Assembly (NCBI GenBank): GCA_002387205.1 | Contig: DGLA01000008.1 | Location: 83,543 to 147,542, forward strand | Source: Stutzerimonas stutzeri | GTDB taxonomy: Bacteria; Pseudomonadota; Gammaproteobacteria; Pseudomonadales; Pseudomonadaceae | Length of the DNA stretch: 64,000 nt | Direction of reading: 5' to 3' | Shown: one piece after another, positions 44,034 to 51,988 of the stretch | Layout of the letters: every line of letters starts with the position of its first letter | Numbering within the stretch: the stretch's first letter is position 1 | Program-made: the position numbers and the translations under genes | Notes under the pieces: model-generated | Told to the model about the DNA's origin: nothing | The model's input: the letters and a program-made list of their open reading frames with translations, nothing else | Database searches by the model: none

Positions 44034-45001
44034 CGGCGCTGGTAGGTGATATCGGCGGCACCAATGCGCGCTTTGCGCTCTGGCGCGACGGGCAGATCGA
44101 GTCGGTGCGGGTGTTGCCGACGGTCGAATACCCACGTCCCGAAGACGCCATCCGTGCCTATCTCAAGGCGGTGGGGCAGGGCGTGGAGGCGCTTCAGGCG
44201 GTCTGCCTGGCCTGTGCCGGTCCGGTGTCCGGCGATGAATTTGCCTTCACCAACAATCATTGGCGCCTGAGCCGAACGGCTTTCTGCGAGGACCTGGGGC
44301 TGAGTGATCTGCTCCTGATCAATGATTTCACCGCCATGGCACTGGGCATGACCCGGCTGCGCGAGGGCGAGCTGGTGGAAGTGTGCCCGGGCCAATCGGC
44401 AGCGGGCCGAGCACGGCTGGTGATTGGGCCGGGTACTGGCCTGGGTGTCGCGACGTTGCTGCCGTTGTCCGATGGGGTCTGGCAGGCGCTGCCAGGTGAG
44501 GGCGGGCATGTCTGCCTTCCGATCGGTACGACCCGGGAGGCGGCGCTTTGGGCGCGCCTGCATGAAAAACTGGGCCACGTGAATGCCGAGTCCGTTCTCA
44601 GCGGTGGTGGCCTGCTGGAGCTCTACCGGACCAGCTGCGCGCTTGACGGCGAAGCTCCACGATTCACCACGCCCGCTGAAATCACTGCTGCGGCACTCTC
44701 GGGTGACGCCTACGCCGCAGCGGTACTGGAACAATTCTGCGTTTGGCTGGGTCGTATCGCCGGCGATAACGTACTCACCACTGGTGCGCAGGGTGGGGTC
44801 TACATCGCTGGCGGCATAGTGCCGCGCTTTGTCGAGTTCTTCGTGCGAAGCGGCTTCAGCAAAAGCCTGCGCGACAAAGGGCACATGAGCCGGTACTTTG
44901 ATCAAATCCCCGTGTGGGTGGTGACAGCGGAGTACCCAGGGCTGGAAGGCGCAGGCGTTGCCTTGCAGCAGCGGCTGGAGGGATCGCACGACAGCCACTG
45001 A
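44030..45001 (+). CDS. glk: Glucokinase
   Basis: A 323-residue ROK-independent glucokinase of the E. coli Glk type, which phosphorylates imported glucose. The phosphate-1 motif is VGDIGGTNARFAL near the N-terminus; the catalytic Asp lies in LLINDFTAMALGM; the adenosine loop is GPGTGLGVA; and EGGHV with zinc-free substrate contacts follows. The start is GTG 44030 inside the edd stop region, implying coupled translation. The GltR response-regulator gene follows after 41 bases. Confidence 0.95.
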   Translation: MTALVGDIGGTNARFALWRDGQIESVRVLPTVEYPRPEDAIRAYLKAVGQGVEALQAVCLACAGPVSGDEFAFTNNHWRLSRTAFCEDLGLSDLLLINDFTAMALGMTRLREGELVEVCPGQSAAGRARLVIGPGTGLGVATLLPLSDGVWQALPGEGGHVCLPIGTTREAALWARLHEKLGHVNAESVLSGGGLLELYRTSCALDGEAPRFTTPAEITAAALSGDAYAAAVLEQFCVWLGRIAGDNVLTTGAQGGVYIAGGIVPRFVEFFVRSGFSKSLRDKGHMSRYFDQIPVWVVTAEYPGLEGAGVALQQRLEGSHDSH

Positions 45002-45042
45002 CCGGACGGGGCGCATCTGCATAACAAGAGAAGGGAAGCCAG

Positions 45043-45777
45043 GTGACTCAGGCTGGAAGATCTGTTCTGCTGGTCGACGATGACCAGGAAATCCGCGACT
45101 TGCTGGACGCGTATCTCACTCGTTCCGGCTTTCATGTGCGTACCGTGGCTGACGGAGCGCAGTTCCGTCAGGCCATGGCAAGCGATCCGGCCGATCTGGT
45201 GATCCTGGATGTCATGCTGCCCGACGAGGACGGCTTCAGCCTGTGCCGTTGGGTACGTGGCCATCAACGTCTGGCGCAGATGCCGATCATCATGCTGACC
45301 GCCAGCTCCGATGAAGCAGATCGAGTGATAGGGCTGGAGCTGGGTGCTGATGATTATTTGGGCAAACCCTTCAGCCCACGCGAGCTGCTGGCCCGGATCA
45401 AGGCGCTGCTGCGCCGGGTTCATTTTGGGCAGGAGCGTGTCAGCGACGTCCTGGCGTTCGACGAATGGCGGCTGGATATGGTCAGCCATCGCCTCTTTCA
45501 CCAGGACGGCGAGGAAGTGCTGCTGTCTGGCGCGGACTTTGCGCTGCTCAAGCTGTTCCTCGACCATCCCCAGCAGATTCTCGACCGCGACACCATTGCC
45601 AACGCCACTCGTGGTCGCGAGGTGATGCCGCTCGAGCGCATCGTTGACATGGCGGTCAGCCGGCTGCGCCAACGACTGCGTGACACCGGCAAGTGCCCGC
45701 GGTTGATTCGTACCGTGCGCGGGAGCGGCTACCTGCTGGCCACGCAAGTTGCCCCACACCATGACGCGCTCGGTTAA
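45043..45777 (+). CDS. gltR: OmpR-family response regulator GltR
   Basis: A 244-residue regulator of glucose uptake. The receiver has the acidic pocket VDDDQEI, phospho-acceptor Asp56 (LVILDVMLPDEDG) and Lys in DDYLGKPFSPREL. The winged-helix domain ends VSRLRQRLRDTGKCPRLIRTVRGSGYLL. In P. aeruginosa and P. putida GltR is controlled by the kinase GtrS, which senses 2-ketogluconate and 6-phosphogluconate, and it governs the gts/oprB transport genes. GTG start. The 3' end overlaps the gtrS start by 17 bases. Confidence 0.93.
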   Translation: MTQAGRSVLLVDDDQEIRDLLDAYLTRSGFHVRTVADGAQFRQAMASDPADLVILDVMLPDEDGFSLCRWVRGHQRLAQMPIIMLTASSDEADRVIGLELGADDYLGKPFSPRELLARIKALLRRVHFGQERVSDVLAFDEWRLDMVSHRLFHQDGEEVLLSGADFALLKLFLDHPQQILDRDTIANATRGREVMPLERIVDMAVSRLRQRLRDTGKCPRLIRTVRGSGYLLATQVAPHHDALG

Positions 45778-47221
45778 TCGTCGGTGGTTGCCGGTCCCGC
45801 GCTCACTGCTTGGCCGGATGCTCCTGCTGACGCTTCTGGTCGTGCTGATGGCGCAAGCGCTGTCAAGCTTCATCTGGGTTTCGCAGCTTCGCGCGAGCCA
45901 GATGGAGGGGTTGCTGACCAGCGCCCGCAGCCTGGCGCATTCGATGTCCGCCAGCGTCAGCTACTTTCGCTCCCTGCCGTTAGGTTATCGACCGCTTGTG
46001 CTCGATCAGCTGCGCAGCATGGGTGGCACGCGTTTTTTCGTATCGTTGAACGACAAGCCGCTGGAAATGCAGATCCTGCCGCCGACCGAGCGCAAGCAGG
46101 CTGTGCTGGCAGAAGTGGACGAAGTACTGCGCGAGCGCCTCGGCAAGGATGTCGACATGTCCGTGAGCTTCGTCAGTCCTGATGACCTGCGCATCTTCAA
46201 CGGCGGCCTGAAGCTCGATGAGTTGCCGCGGTCCTGGGCACATTACGCATTGAGCCTGGAACCGCTGAACCCGCCAGTGCTGGTCACGCAGATTCAGATC
46301 GCGCCGGATGAGTGGTTGTATCTTGCCTCGCTGATGCCCGCGCCCTACGTCAGTCTCGAGGACGAAGGGATCCCCATGCAGCAACTCTGGTTCATCTTTC
46401 TCACCAGCAGCTTTCTGCTGCTGTTTATCGGCATCCTGGTGCATTGGCAGAGCCGACCCCTTAAACGACTCGCACAGGCGGCGAGGGAAATGTCACTGGG
46501 CAGCGAGGTGGAGCTGCTTCCTGAGTCTGGAGGTAGTGAGGTGATCGAGGTCAGCCGCGCCTTCAACAGCATGCGCGAGCGGATCGGACGTTACCTGACC
46601 GAACGCAGCCAGCTGTTCAGTGCGATCTCGCATGATCTGCGCACCCCGATCACGCGGCTGCGGTTGCGGGTGGAGCTGCTGGAAGATGAAACGCTGCAAC
46701 GTAAATTCAGCCGCGACCTGGACGAGCTGGAGCTATTGGTCAAAGGCGCGCTTCAATGTGTGAAGGACACCGATATCCACGAGAACATCGAGCCTCTGGA
46801 CCTCAATCTGCTACTCGATTGCGTGACCGAGCCGTACCTGGCGCCGGCCGGCAACGGTCGCGTGACGGTCCAGGGCCGGGCGCGGGCGCCCTATGCCGGC
46901 AAGCCATTGGCACTCAAGCGTTGCATAGGCAATCTGCTGGACAACGCGTTGAAATATGGCGAGCGAGCACATCTGCTCATCGAAGACGATGCAGAGACCT
47001 TTGTCTTGCATGTCGATGACGAAGGTCCAGGCGTGCCAGAGGCATGGCTCAAGCAGGTCTTCGAGCCGAACTTTCGTTTGGCGGCCAAGCAGCCCGGTTA
47101 CGGGTTGGGGCTAGGTATCGCGCGCAACATCGCGCATGCGCACGGTGGCGAAATCAGCTTGCGCAACCTGCCGGCAGGCGGGTTGCGGGTAACCCTGAGC
47201 CTGCCGCGCGACAATAGATGA
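45761..47221 (+). CDS. gtrS: Sensor histidine kinase GtrS
   Basis: A 486-residue kinase, partner of GltR. Helix one lies at about residues 17-40, a periplasmic sensor domain at 41-205, and helix two at about 208-228. HAMP follows (SRPLKRLAQAAREM), then His291 in SAISHDLRTPITRLRLR and an ATPase domain with NLLDNALKYGE, DDEGPGVPE and GYGLGLGIARNI. The periplasmic or cytoplasmic ligand in P. aeruginosa is 2-ketogluconate/6-phosphogluconate. ATG 45761 is preferred to TTG 45749, giving a 17-base overlap with gltR. Confidence 0.92.
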   Translation: MTRSVNRRWLPVPRSLLGRMLLLTLLVVLMAQALSSFIWVSQLRASQMEGLLTSARSLAHSMSASVSYFRSLPLGYRPLVLDQLRSMGGTRFFVSLNDKPLEMQILPPTERKQAVLAEVDEVLRERLGKDVDMSVSFVSPDDLRIFNGGLKLDELPRSWAHYALSLEPLNPPVLVTQIQIAPDEWLYLASLMPAPYVSLEDEGIPMQQLWFIFLTSSFLLLFIGILVHWQSRPLKRLAQAAREMSLGSEVELLPESGGSEVIEVSRAFNSMRERIGRYLTERSQLFSAISHDLRTPITRLRLRVELLEDETLQRKFSRDLDELELLVKGALQCVKDTDIHENIEPLDLNLLLDCVTEPYLAPAGNGRVTVQGRARAPYAGKPLALKRCIGNLLDNALKYGERAHLLIEDDAETFVLHVDDEGPGVPEAWLKQVFEPNFRLAAKQPGYGLGLGIARNIAHAHGGEISLRNLPAGGLRVTLSLPRDNR

Positions 47222-47239
47222 AGTCCAGCCTGGCGATCT

Positions 47240-47303
47240 CCGCTTCGTTACCAACCCCTGGGTTTTGTAACGAAGCGGTGACCATTCGCTATCCCTTCGT
47301 TAC
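47240..47303. promoter_or_regulatory. Triple CTTCGTTAC element before gtsA, probable GltR operator
   Basis: CCGCTTCGTTAC (47240-47251) and its exact complement GTAACGAAGCGG (47267-47278) form a perfect 12-base inverted repeat with a 15-base spacer. A third copy, CTTCGTTAC, is at 47295-47303, ending where the -35 of the TAGAAT promoter would start. No T-run follows, so this looks like an activator or repressor site, not a terminator. GltR is the obvious candidate. Confidence 0.55.
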
Positions 47304-47325
47304 CCGGCGCGGGTTCGGGCGCGCC

Positions 47326-47331
47326 TAGAAT
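47326..47331 (+). promoter_or_regulatory. -10 box of the gtsA promoter
   Basis: TAGAAT lies 53 bases before the gtsA ATG. The base sequence 17 upstream (CCCGGC) is not a -35 consensus, as expected for a promoter that needs an activator at the adjoining CTTCGTTAC copy. Confidence 0.5.
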
Positions 47332-47365
47332 CGATGCAGCGCAGGCACAGACTTGCATCGATAAA

Positions 47366-47373
47366 AACAAGAA
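47366..47373 (+). promoter_or_regulatory. Hfq/Crc catabolite-repression motif at the gtsA ribosome binding site
   Basis: AACAAGAA (AAnAAnAA) directly adjoins the AAGGAAG Shine-Dalgarno of gtsA. Hfq with Crc binds such motifs in pseudomonads to block translation when preferred carbon sources are present. Confidence 0.5.
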
Positions 47374-47383
47374 AGGAAGTCCC

Positions 47384-48634
47384 ATGAACGCGATTCATCG
47401 TTTGGTTACTGCTGTTTCCCTTGCATCCATCGTTCCGTTCGCCCAAGCCGGCGAAGTCGAAGTGCTGCACTGGTGGACGTCGGGCGGCGAGAAACGCGCT
47501 GCCGACACCCTGCAGCGACTGGTCGAGGAAGAGGGCCACACCTGGAAGGATTTCGCCGTTGCAGGCGGTGGTGGTGAGGCGGCGATGACCGTGCTCAAGA
47601 CCCGTGCCGTCTCCGGCAACGCACCCGCTGCAGCCCAGATCAAAGGCCCCGACATCCAGGAGTGGGGCGAGCTGGGCCTGCTCACCGATCTCAATGATGT
47701 GGCCGAGAAAGCCAACTGGGACAAGCTACTGCCCAAGCAGGTCTCGGCTGCGATGAAATATGACGGTGATTACGTAGCTGTGCCGGTCAACGTGCACCGC
47801 GTCAACTGGCTGTGGATCAACCCGGACGTGTTCGAGAAAGCCGGCGTTGAACCACCGAAGACACTCGATGAGTTTTTCGCTGTTGCCGACAAGCTGAAAG
47901 CGGCGGGCTTCATGCCAATCGCTCATGGTGGCCAACCATGGCAGGACGGAACCGTCTTCGAAGATCTGGCGCTGGCCATCCTCGGCCCAGAGGATTTCCG
48001 CAAGGCGTTCGTTGAGCTCGACCGAGAGGTGCTGACGGGCGACAAGATGGTCAAGACGTTCGAAGCGCTGAAAAAGCTGCGCAGCTACGTCGACAACAAC
48101 GCAGCGGGCCGCGACTGGAACAGCGCCACAGCCATGGTCATGAACGGCAAGGCCGGCATGCAGATCATGGGTGACTGGGCCAAGAGCGAGTGGACCGCGG
48201 CGAAGAAGATCGCCGGAGACGACTACACATGCGTGCCGTTCCCGGGAACCCAGGGCAGCTTCGCCTACAACATCGACTCGCTTGCAATGTTCAAGCTGAA
48301 CAACGATGACAATCGGAAGGCTCAGCAGGATCTGGCTCGGATCGTCATGGAGCCGGAATTCCAACAATTCTTCAATCAGAACAAGGGCTCCATTCCAGTT
48401 CGGCTCGATCAGGACATGAGCGAGTTCGATGCCTGTGCGCAGCAGTCGATGAAGGATTTCAAGGAGGCGGCAGATGGCCCTGGGCTGGTGCCTAGCCTTG
48501 CTCACGGCATGGCCGCATCCAGCTATGTGCAGGGCGCTGTGTTCGACGTCGTAACAAACTTCTTCAACGACCCGTCGGCCGATCCGAAGAAAGCTGCCCA
48601 GCAATTGGCTGCTGCGATTCAGGCAGTCCAGTAG
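47384..48634 (+). CDS. gtsA: Sugar ABC transporter, periplasmic binding protein
   Basis: A 416-residue family 1 solute-binding protein. Signal peptide MNAIHRLVTAVSLASIVPFAQA, then the mature start GEVEVLHWWTSGGEKRAADTLQRL and the sugar-binding sites around LYDLNDVA and PVNVHRVNWLWINP. In P. putida and P. aeruginosa GtsA brings glucose to the GtsBC permease. AAGGAAG precedes the ATG. The gene is followed by a hairpin and 208 bases before gtsB, a layout that allows more binding protein than permease. Confidence 0.92.
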   Translation: MNAIHRLVTAVSLASIVPFAQAGEVEVLHWWTSGGEKRAADTLQRLVEEEGHTWKDFAVAGGGGEAAMTVLKTRAVSGNAPAAAQIKGPDIQEWGELGLLTDLNDVAEKANWDKLLPKQVSAAMKYDGDYVAVPVNVHRVNWLWINPDVFEKAGVEPPKTLDEFFAVADKLKAAGFMPIAHGGQPWQDGTVFEDLALAILGPEDFRKAFVELDREVLTGDKMVKTFEALKKLRSYVDNNAAGRDWNSATAMVMNGKAGMQIMGDWAKSEWTAAKKIAGDDYTCVPFPGTQGSFAYNIDSLAMFKLNNDDNRKAQQDLARIVMEPEFQQFFNQNKGSIPVRLDQDMSEFDACAQQSMKDFKEAADGPGLVPSLAHGMAASSYVQGAVFDVVTNFFNDPSADPKKAAQQLAAAIQAVQ

Positions 48635-48641
48635 CGCTTAT

Positions 48642-48663
48642 GGGGCGCGAACCCTCGTGCCCC
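48642..48663 (+). repeat. Intercistronic stem-loop between gtsA and gtsB
   Basis: GGGGCGCG-aaccct-CGTGCCCC gives an 8-base-pair stem (one G-U) and a 6-base loop, 8 bases after the gtsA stop. No T-run. Such structures protect the binding-protein mRNA and raise its yield. A smaller stem, CGCTA-tcag-TAGCG, is at 48792-48805. Confidence 0.5.
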
Positions 48664-48842
48664 GTCTACAGCAAACAACCGGATGCCTTCGGCATCAACA
48701 CCCTGCGGTAGAGCCGGTCGGCTGGCCGCAACGGGACCGGCTTGCTCGATATCACTGGTGTCGGTCGACGTATTGATCGCCGATGTTGAAGCGCTATCAG
48801 TAGCGGGACTGTGATGGAACCTGAACTAAATCGGAGCCAACC

Positions 48843-49751
48843 ATGAGCTCAACGGCTGTATTCACCAAGGCTTCGCCGCTGGATGCGCTGCAGAACTGGC
48901 TGCCCAAGCTGGTGCTGGCGCCGAGCATGCTGATCGTGCTGGTAGGCTTTTATGGCTATATCGCCTGGACCTTCCTGCTTTCGTTCACCAACTCAAGCTT
49001 CATGCCCAGCTACAAATGGGTCGGGCTGCTGCAGTACGAGCGGCTCTGGAACAATGATCGGTGGTGGGTCGCCAGCAAGAATCTGCTGGTCTTCGGCGGG
49101 CTGTTCATTGCAATCAGTCTCGCGATTGGTGTGTTGCTGGCAGTACTGCTGGACCAGCGCATTCGTCGCGAAGGCTTTATTCGTACCGTCTATCTGTACC
49201 CGATGGCGCTGTCGATGATCGTCACCGGCACCGCCTGGAAGTGGCTACTGAACCCTGGCTTGGGCATCGACAAGATGCTGCGCGACTGGGGTTGGGAAGG
49301 CTTTCGTTTCGACTGGCTGGTAGACCCGGACCGCGTGGTCTATTGCCTGGTGATCGCAGCCGTGTGGCAGGCCTCGGGTTTCGTCATGGCGCTATTTCTT
49401 GCCGGTTTGCGCGGCGTCGACCAATCCATCGTGCGAGCCGCGCAGATCGACGGCGCAAGCCTGCCGAGCATCTACTTGCGCATCATTCTTCCCAGCCTGC
49501 GTCCGGTGTTTTTCAGTGCGCTGATGATCCTCGCGCACATCGCGATCAAGGCGTTCGACCTTGTGGCGGCGATGACTGCAGGGGGGCCGGGTTACGCCTC
49601 CGATCTGCCGGCAATGTTCATGTACACGCACACCTTCACTCGCGGGCAGATGGGGCTCGGCGCAGCGAGCGCGATCCTCATGCTGGGCGCTGTGATGGCA
49701 ATCGTCGTGCCTTATCTGTATTCGGAACTGAGGAACAAGCGCCATGACTAG
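48843..49751 (+). CDS. gtsB: Sugar ABC transporter permease GtsB
   Basis: A 302-residue permease of the MalF/UgpA type with six hydrophobic helices. The EAA loop, which contacts the ATPase, is in IVRAAQIDGASLPSIYLRIILPSLRPVFF. CGGAGCC precedes the ATG. The 3' end overlaps gtsC by eight bases. It forms the inner-membrane channel together with GtsC, and takes the sugar from GtsA. Confidence 0.93.
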   Translation: MSSTAVFTKASPLDALQNWLPKLVLAPSMLIVLVGFYGYIAWTFLLSFTNSSFMPSYKWVGLLQYERLWNNDRWWVASKNLLVFGGLFIAISLAIGVLLAVLLDQRIRREGFIRTVYLYPMALSMIVTGTAWKWLLNPGLGIDKMLRDWGWEGFRFDWLVDPDRVVYCLVIAAVWQASGFVMALFLAGLRGVDQSIVRAAQIDGASLPSIYLRIILPSLRPVFFSALMILAHIAIKAFDLVAAMTAGGPGYASDLPAMFMYTHTFTRGQMGLGAASAILMLGAVMAIVVPYLYSELRNKRHD

Positions 49752-50589
49752 CCATGTAGGGCAAAAGCGCCTGACGTTCAGTCGAGTGGCGATATACGCA
49801 ACGCTGCTAGTAGCCGTCGCGATGTATCTCGTACCGCTGGTGGTCATGCTGCTGACCAGCTTGAAGACACCTGCCGACATCCGCACCGGTAACCTGCTGT
49901 CCTGGCCGGAGGTCACGACCGTTATCGGGTGGGTCAAGGCTTGGGATGCGGTTGGCGGTTACTTCTGGAACTCGGTCAAGATCACCGTTCCGGCAGTCAT
50001 CATTTCGACGCTGCTCGGTGCGCTGAATGGCTACGTACTCGCCATGTGGCGCTTCCGTGGCTCGCAGCTGTTCTTCGGATTATTGCTGTTTGGCTGCTTC
50101 CTGCCGTTCCAAGTGATCTTGCTGCCCGCGTCCTTCACCCTTGGGCAGCTCGGGCTGGCCAACACCACGCCGGGCCTGGTGCTGGTGCATCTGGTTTATG
50201 GCCTTGCCTTCACCACGCTCTTCTTCCGCAACTTTTATGTGAGTGTGCCGGATGCGTTGATCCGCGCAGCGCGCTTGGACGGTGCTGGATTCTTCACCAT
50301 ATTCGCTCGAATCCTGCTGCCGATGTCGATCCCAACGATCATGGTTTGCCTGATCTGGCAGTTCACGCAGATCTGGAACGACTTCCTCTTCGGTGTGGTG
50401 TTCGCCAGCGGCGATACACAGCCGATCACCGTGGCGTTGAACAACTTGGTGAACACCAGCACGGGGGTCAAGGAATACAACGTCGATATGGCTGCGGCGA
50501 TGATTGCCGGGCTGCCAACGCTGGTGGTGTACATCCTTGCCGGCAAGTATTTCCTGCGTGGGCTCACCGCCGGCGCGGTCAAGGGATAG
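49744..50589 (+). CDS. gtsC: Sugar ABC transporter permease GtsC
   Basis: A 281-residue permease of the MalG/UgpE type with six hydrophobic helices. The EAA loop is DALIRAARLDGAGFFTIFARILLPMSIPTIMV. Substrate-side helices include FFGLLLFGCFLPFQVILLPASF. ATG overlaps the end of gtsB by eight bases, showing coupled translation. The gtsD ATPase gene follows 13 bases later. Confidence 0.93.
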   Translation: MTSHVGQKRLTFSRVAIYATLLVAVAMYLVPLVVMLLTSLKTPADIRTGNLLSWPEVTTVIGWVKAWDAVGGYFWNSVKITVPAVIISTLLGALNGYVLAMWRFRGSQLFFGLLLFGCFLPFQVILLPASFTLGQLGLANTTPGLVLVHLVYGLAFTTLFFRNFYVSVPDALIRAARLDGAGFFTIFARILLPMSIPTIMVCLIWQFTQIWNDFLFGVVFASGDTQPITVALNNLVNTSTGVKEYNVDMAAAMIAGLPTLVVYILAGKYFLRGLTAGAVKG

Positions 50590-50592
50590 GAG

Positions 50593-50600
50593 AACAACAA
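50593..50600 (+). promoter_or_regulatory. Hfq/Crc motif before gtsD
   Basis: AACAACAA (AAnAAnAA) immediately follows the AGGAG Shine-Dalgarno and ends two bases before the gtsD ATG, where Hfq/Crc binding would block translation. Confidence 0.5.
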
Positions 50601-50602
50601 TC

Positions 50603-51760
50603 ATGGCTGCACTCGAACTTTGTAACGTCCGCAAGAGCTATCCCGGCAGCAACCACGACACGCTGAAAGACATCGACCTCAAGATCAATGACGGCGAGTT
50701 CTTGATCCTGGTCGGGCCTTCCGGCTGTGGCAAATCCACCTTGATGAACTGCATCGCGGGTCTGGAAGAGATCACCGGTGGGGAGATCCGCCTGGACGGA
50801 GCCGACATCAGTGGTGCCAGCCCCAAGGACCGCGACATCGCCATGGTGTTTCAGTCATACGCGCTGTACCCGACGATGACCGTGCAGGAAAACATCGCCT
50901 TCGGCTTGAAGATGCGCAAGGTGCCAGCGGCGAAGATCGAGGAAGAGGTCTCGCGTGTCGCCAGGTTGCTGCAGATCGAACATCTGCTGGGTCGGAAACC
51001 GTCTCAGCTATCCGGTGGCCAGCAACAGCGCGTCGCCATGGGCCGGGCACTGGCACGGCGGCCGAAGATCTATCTGTTTGACGAGCCGCTGTCGAACCTC
51101 GACGCCAAGCTGCGCGTGGAAATGCGCACCGAAATCAAGCTGATGCATCAGCGTTTGAAGACCACCACGGTGTACGTCACCCATGACCAGATCGAAGCGA
51201 TGACGCTGGGCGACAAGGTTGCGGTGATGAAGGACGGCATCGTTCAGCAATTCGGTACTCCCAAGGAGATCTACAACAACCCGGCCAACCTGTTCGTGGC
51301 AAGTTTCATTGGGTCACCCCCGATGAACTTCATTCCGCTGCGGTTGACCCGCCAGGCAGATGGCTGGCGCGCGCTGCTGGAGAGTGGTCAGGATCGTTGT
51401 GAATTGCCGTTGAGCCTGGCTGACGGGCAGGCGCTGGACGGCCGGGAGGTCATCCTCGGTATACGCCCCGAGCAGATCAGCGTCGGCACTGAAGCCGAGA
51501 TGCCTTCGCTGCGTGCCGAAGTCCAGGTCATTGAGCCGACCGGGCCGGACACCATGATTTTTGTCAGCCTCAACCAGACCAAGGTCTGTTGCCGACTGGC
51601 TCCGGACGCCGCACCGAATCCCGGCGAGAGTCTGACGCTGCAGTTCGAGCCTGAGAAAGTGCTGCTGTTCGACGCGCAGACCGGTGAACGATTGGGAGTC
51701 GCGCCCGGAAACGGTTCGGCAGGACGCAATAGCACCGTCACCCGGCTGGTTGCACGCTGA
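50603..51760 (+). CDS. gtsD: Sugar ABC transporter ATPase, MalK/UgpC type
   Basis: A 385-residue ATPase that drives GtsBC. Walker A GPSGCGKST at 38-46, signature LSGGQQQR, Walker B IYLFDEPLSNLDAKLR, and the H-loop YVTHDQIEA. The C-terminal TOBE/MalK regulatory domain is present (LGIRPEQISVG onward). The reading frame is open upstream inside gtsC, but ATG 50603 has AGGAG correctly placed and gives the family start. The porin gene follows after 228 bases. Confidence 0.94.
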   Translation: MAALELCNVRKSYPGSNHDTLKDIDLKINDGEFLILVGPSGCGKSTLMNCIAGLEEITGGEIRLDGADISGASPKDRDIAMVFQSYALYPTMTVQENIAFGLKMRKVPAAKIEEEVSRVARLLQIEHLLGRKPSQLSGGQQQRVAMGRALARRPKIYLFDEPLSNLDAKLRVEMRTEIKLMHQRLKTTTVYVTHDQIEAMTLGDKVAVMKDGIVQQFGTPKEIYNNPANLFVASFIGSPPMNFIPLRLTRQADGWRALLESGQDRCELPLSLADGQALDGREVILGIRPEQISVGTEAEMPSLRAEVQVIEPTGPDTMIFVSLNQTKVCCRLAPDAAPNPGESLTLQFEPEKVLLFDAQTGERLGVAPGNGSAGRNSTVTRLVAR

Positions 51761-51893
51761 CTGATCTTTCTCGCGGAAGTAGGAAAAGGCCCGGTCACCG
51801 TATAACTGCGTACCGGCGCCGGCCGTAAGGGAATGCTATTGATATTCCTGATTTTTCATCGGTTGGCGGTCATATGCCGCGAGCTGTGAAATG

Positions 51894-51925
51894 CGATCCG
51901 CAGCAGCTACGGCGACTGCGGATCG
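51894..51925 (+). repeat. Stem-loop in the leader of the porin gene
   Basis: CGATCCGCAG and CTGCGGATCG are exact complements (10 base pairs) with a 12-base loop, ending 63 bases before the porin ATG. It could end gtsD transcripts, act as an operator, or stabilise the porin mRNA. Confidence 0.4.
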
Positions 51926-51959
51926 AAGGAGAGCCAAAGCGGCTCAATCCAACGGCAGC

Positions 51960-51967
51960 AACAACAA
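51960..51967 (+). promoter_or_regulatory. Hfq/Crc motif before the porin gene
   Basis: AACAACAA lies 21 bases before the porin ATG and 10 before its TTGGAG ribosome binding site. It is part of a longer CA-rich run, as in other Hfq/Crc targets. Confidence 0.5.
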
Positions 51968-51988
51968 TAAGAGCTAATTGGAGCGGAT

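Noticed and set aside
43880..45022. Minus-strand ORF of 380 codons over edd/glk
   Set aside because: It lies wholly antisense to two well-identified enzymes with intact motifs. Long antisense frames are common in GC-rich genomes, and it shows no domain.
44902..45873. Minus-strand ORF of 323 codons over gltR
   Set aside because: Antisense to a response regulator with intact Asp56. Low-complexity translation without domain.
47726..48604. Minus-strand ORF of 292 codons over gtsA
   Set aside because: Shadow of a signal-peptide-bearing binding protein in a clear operon.
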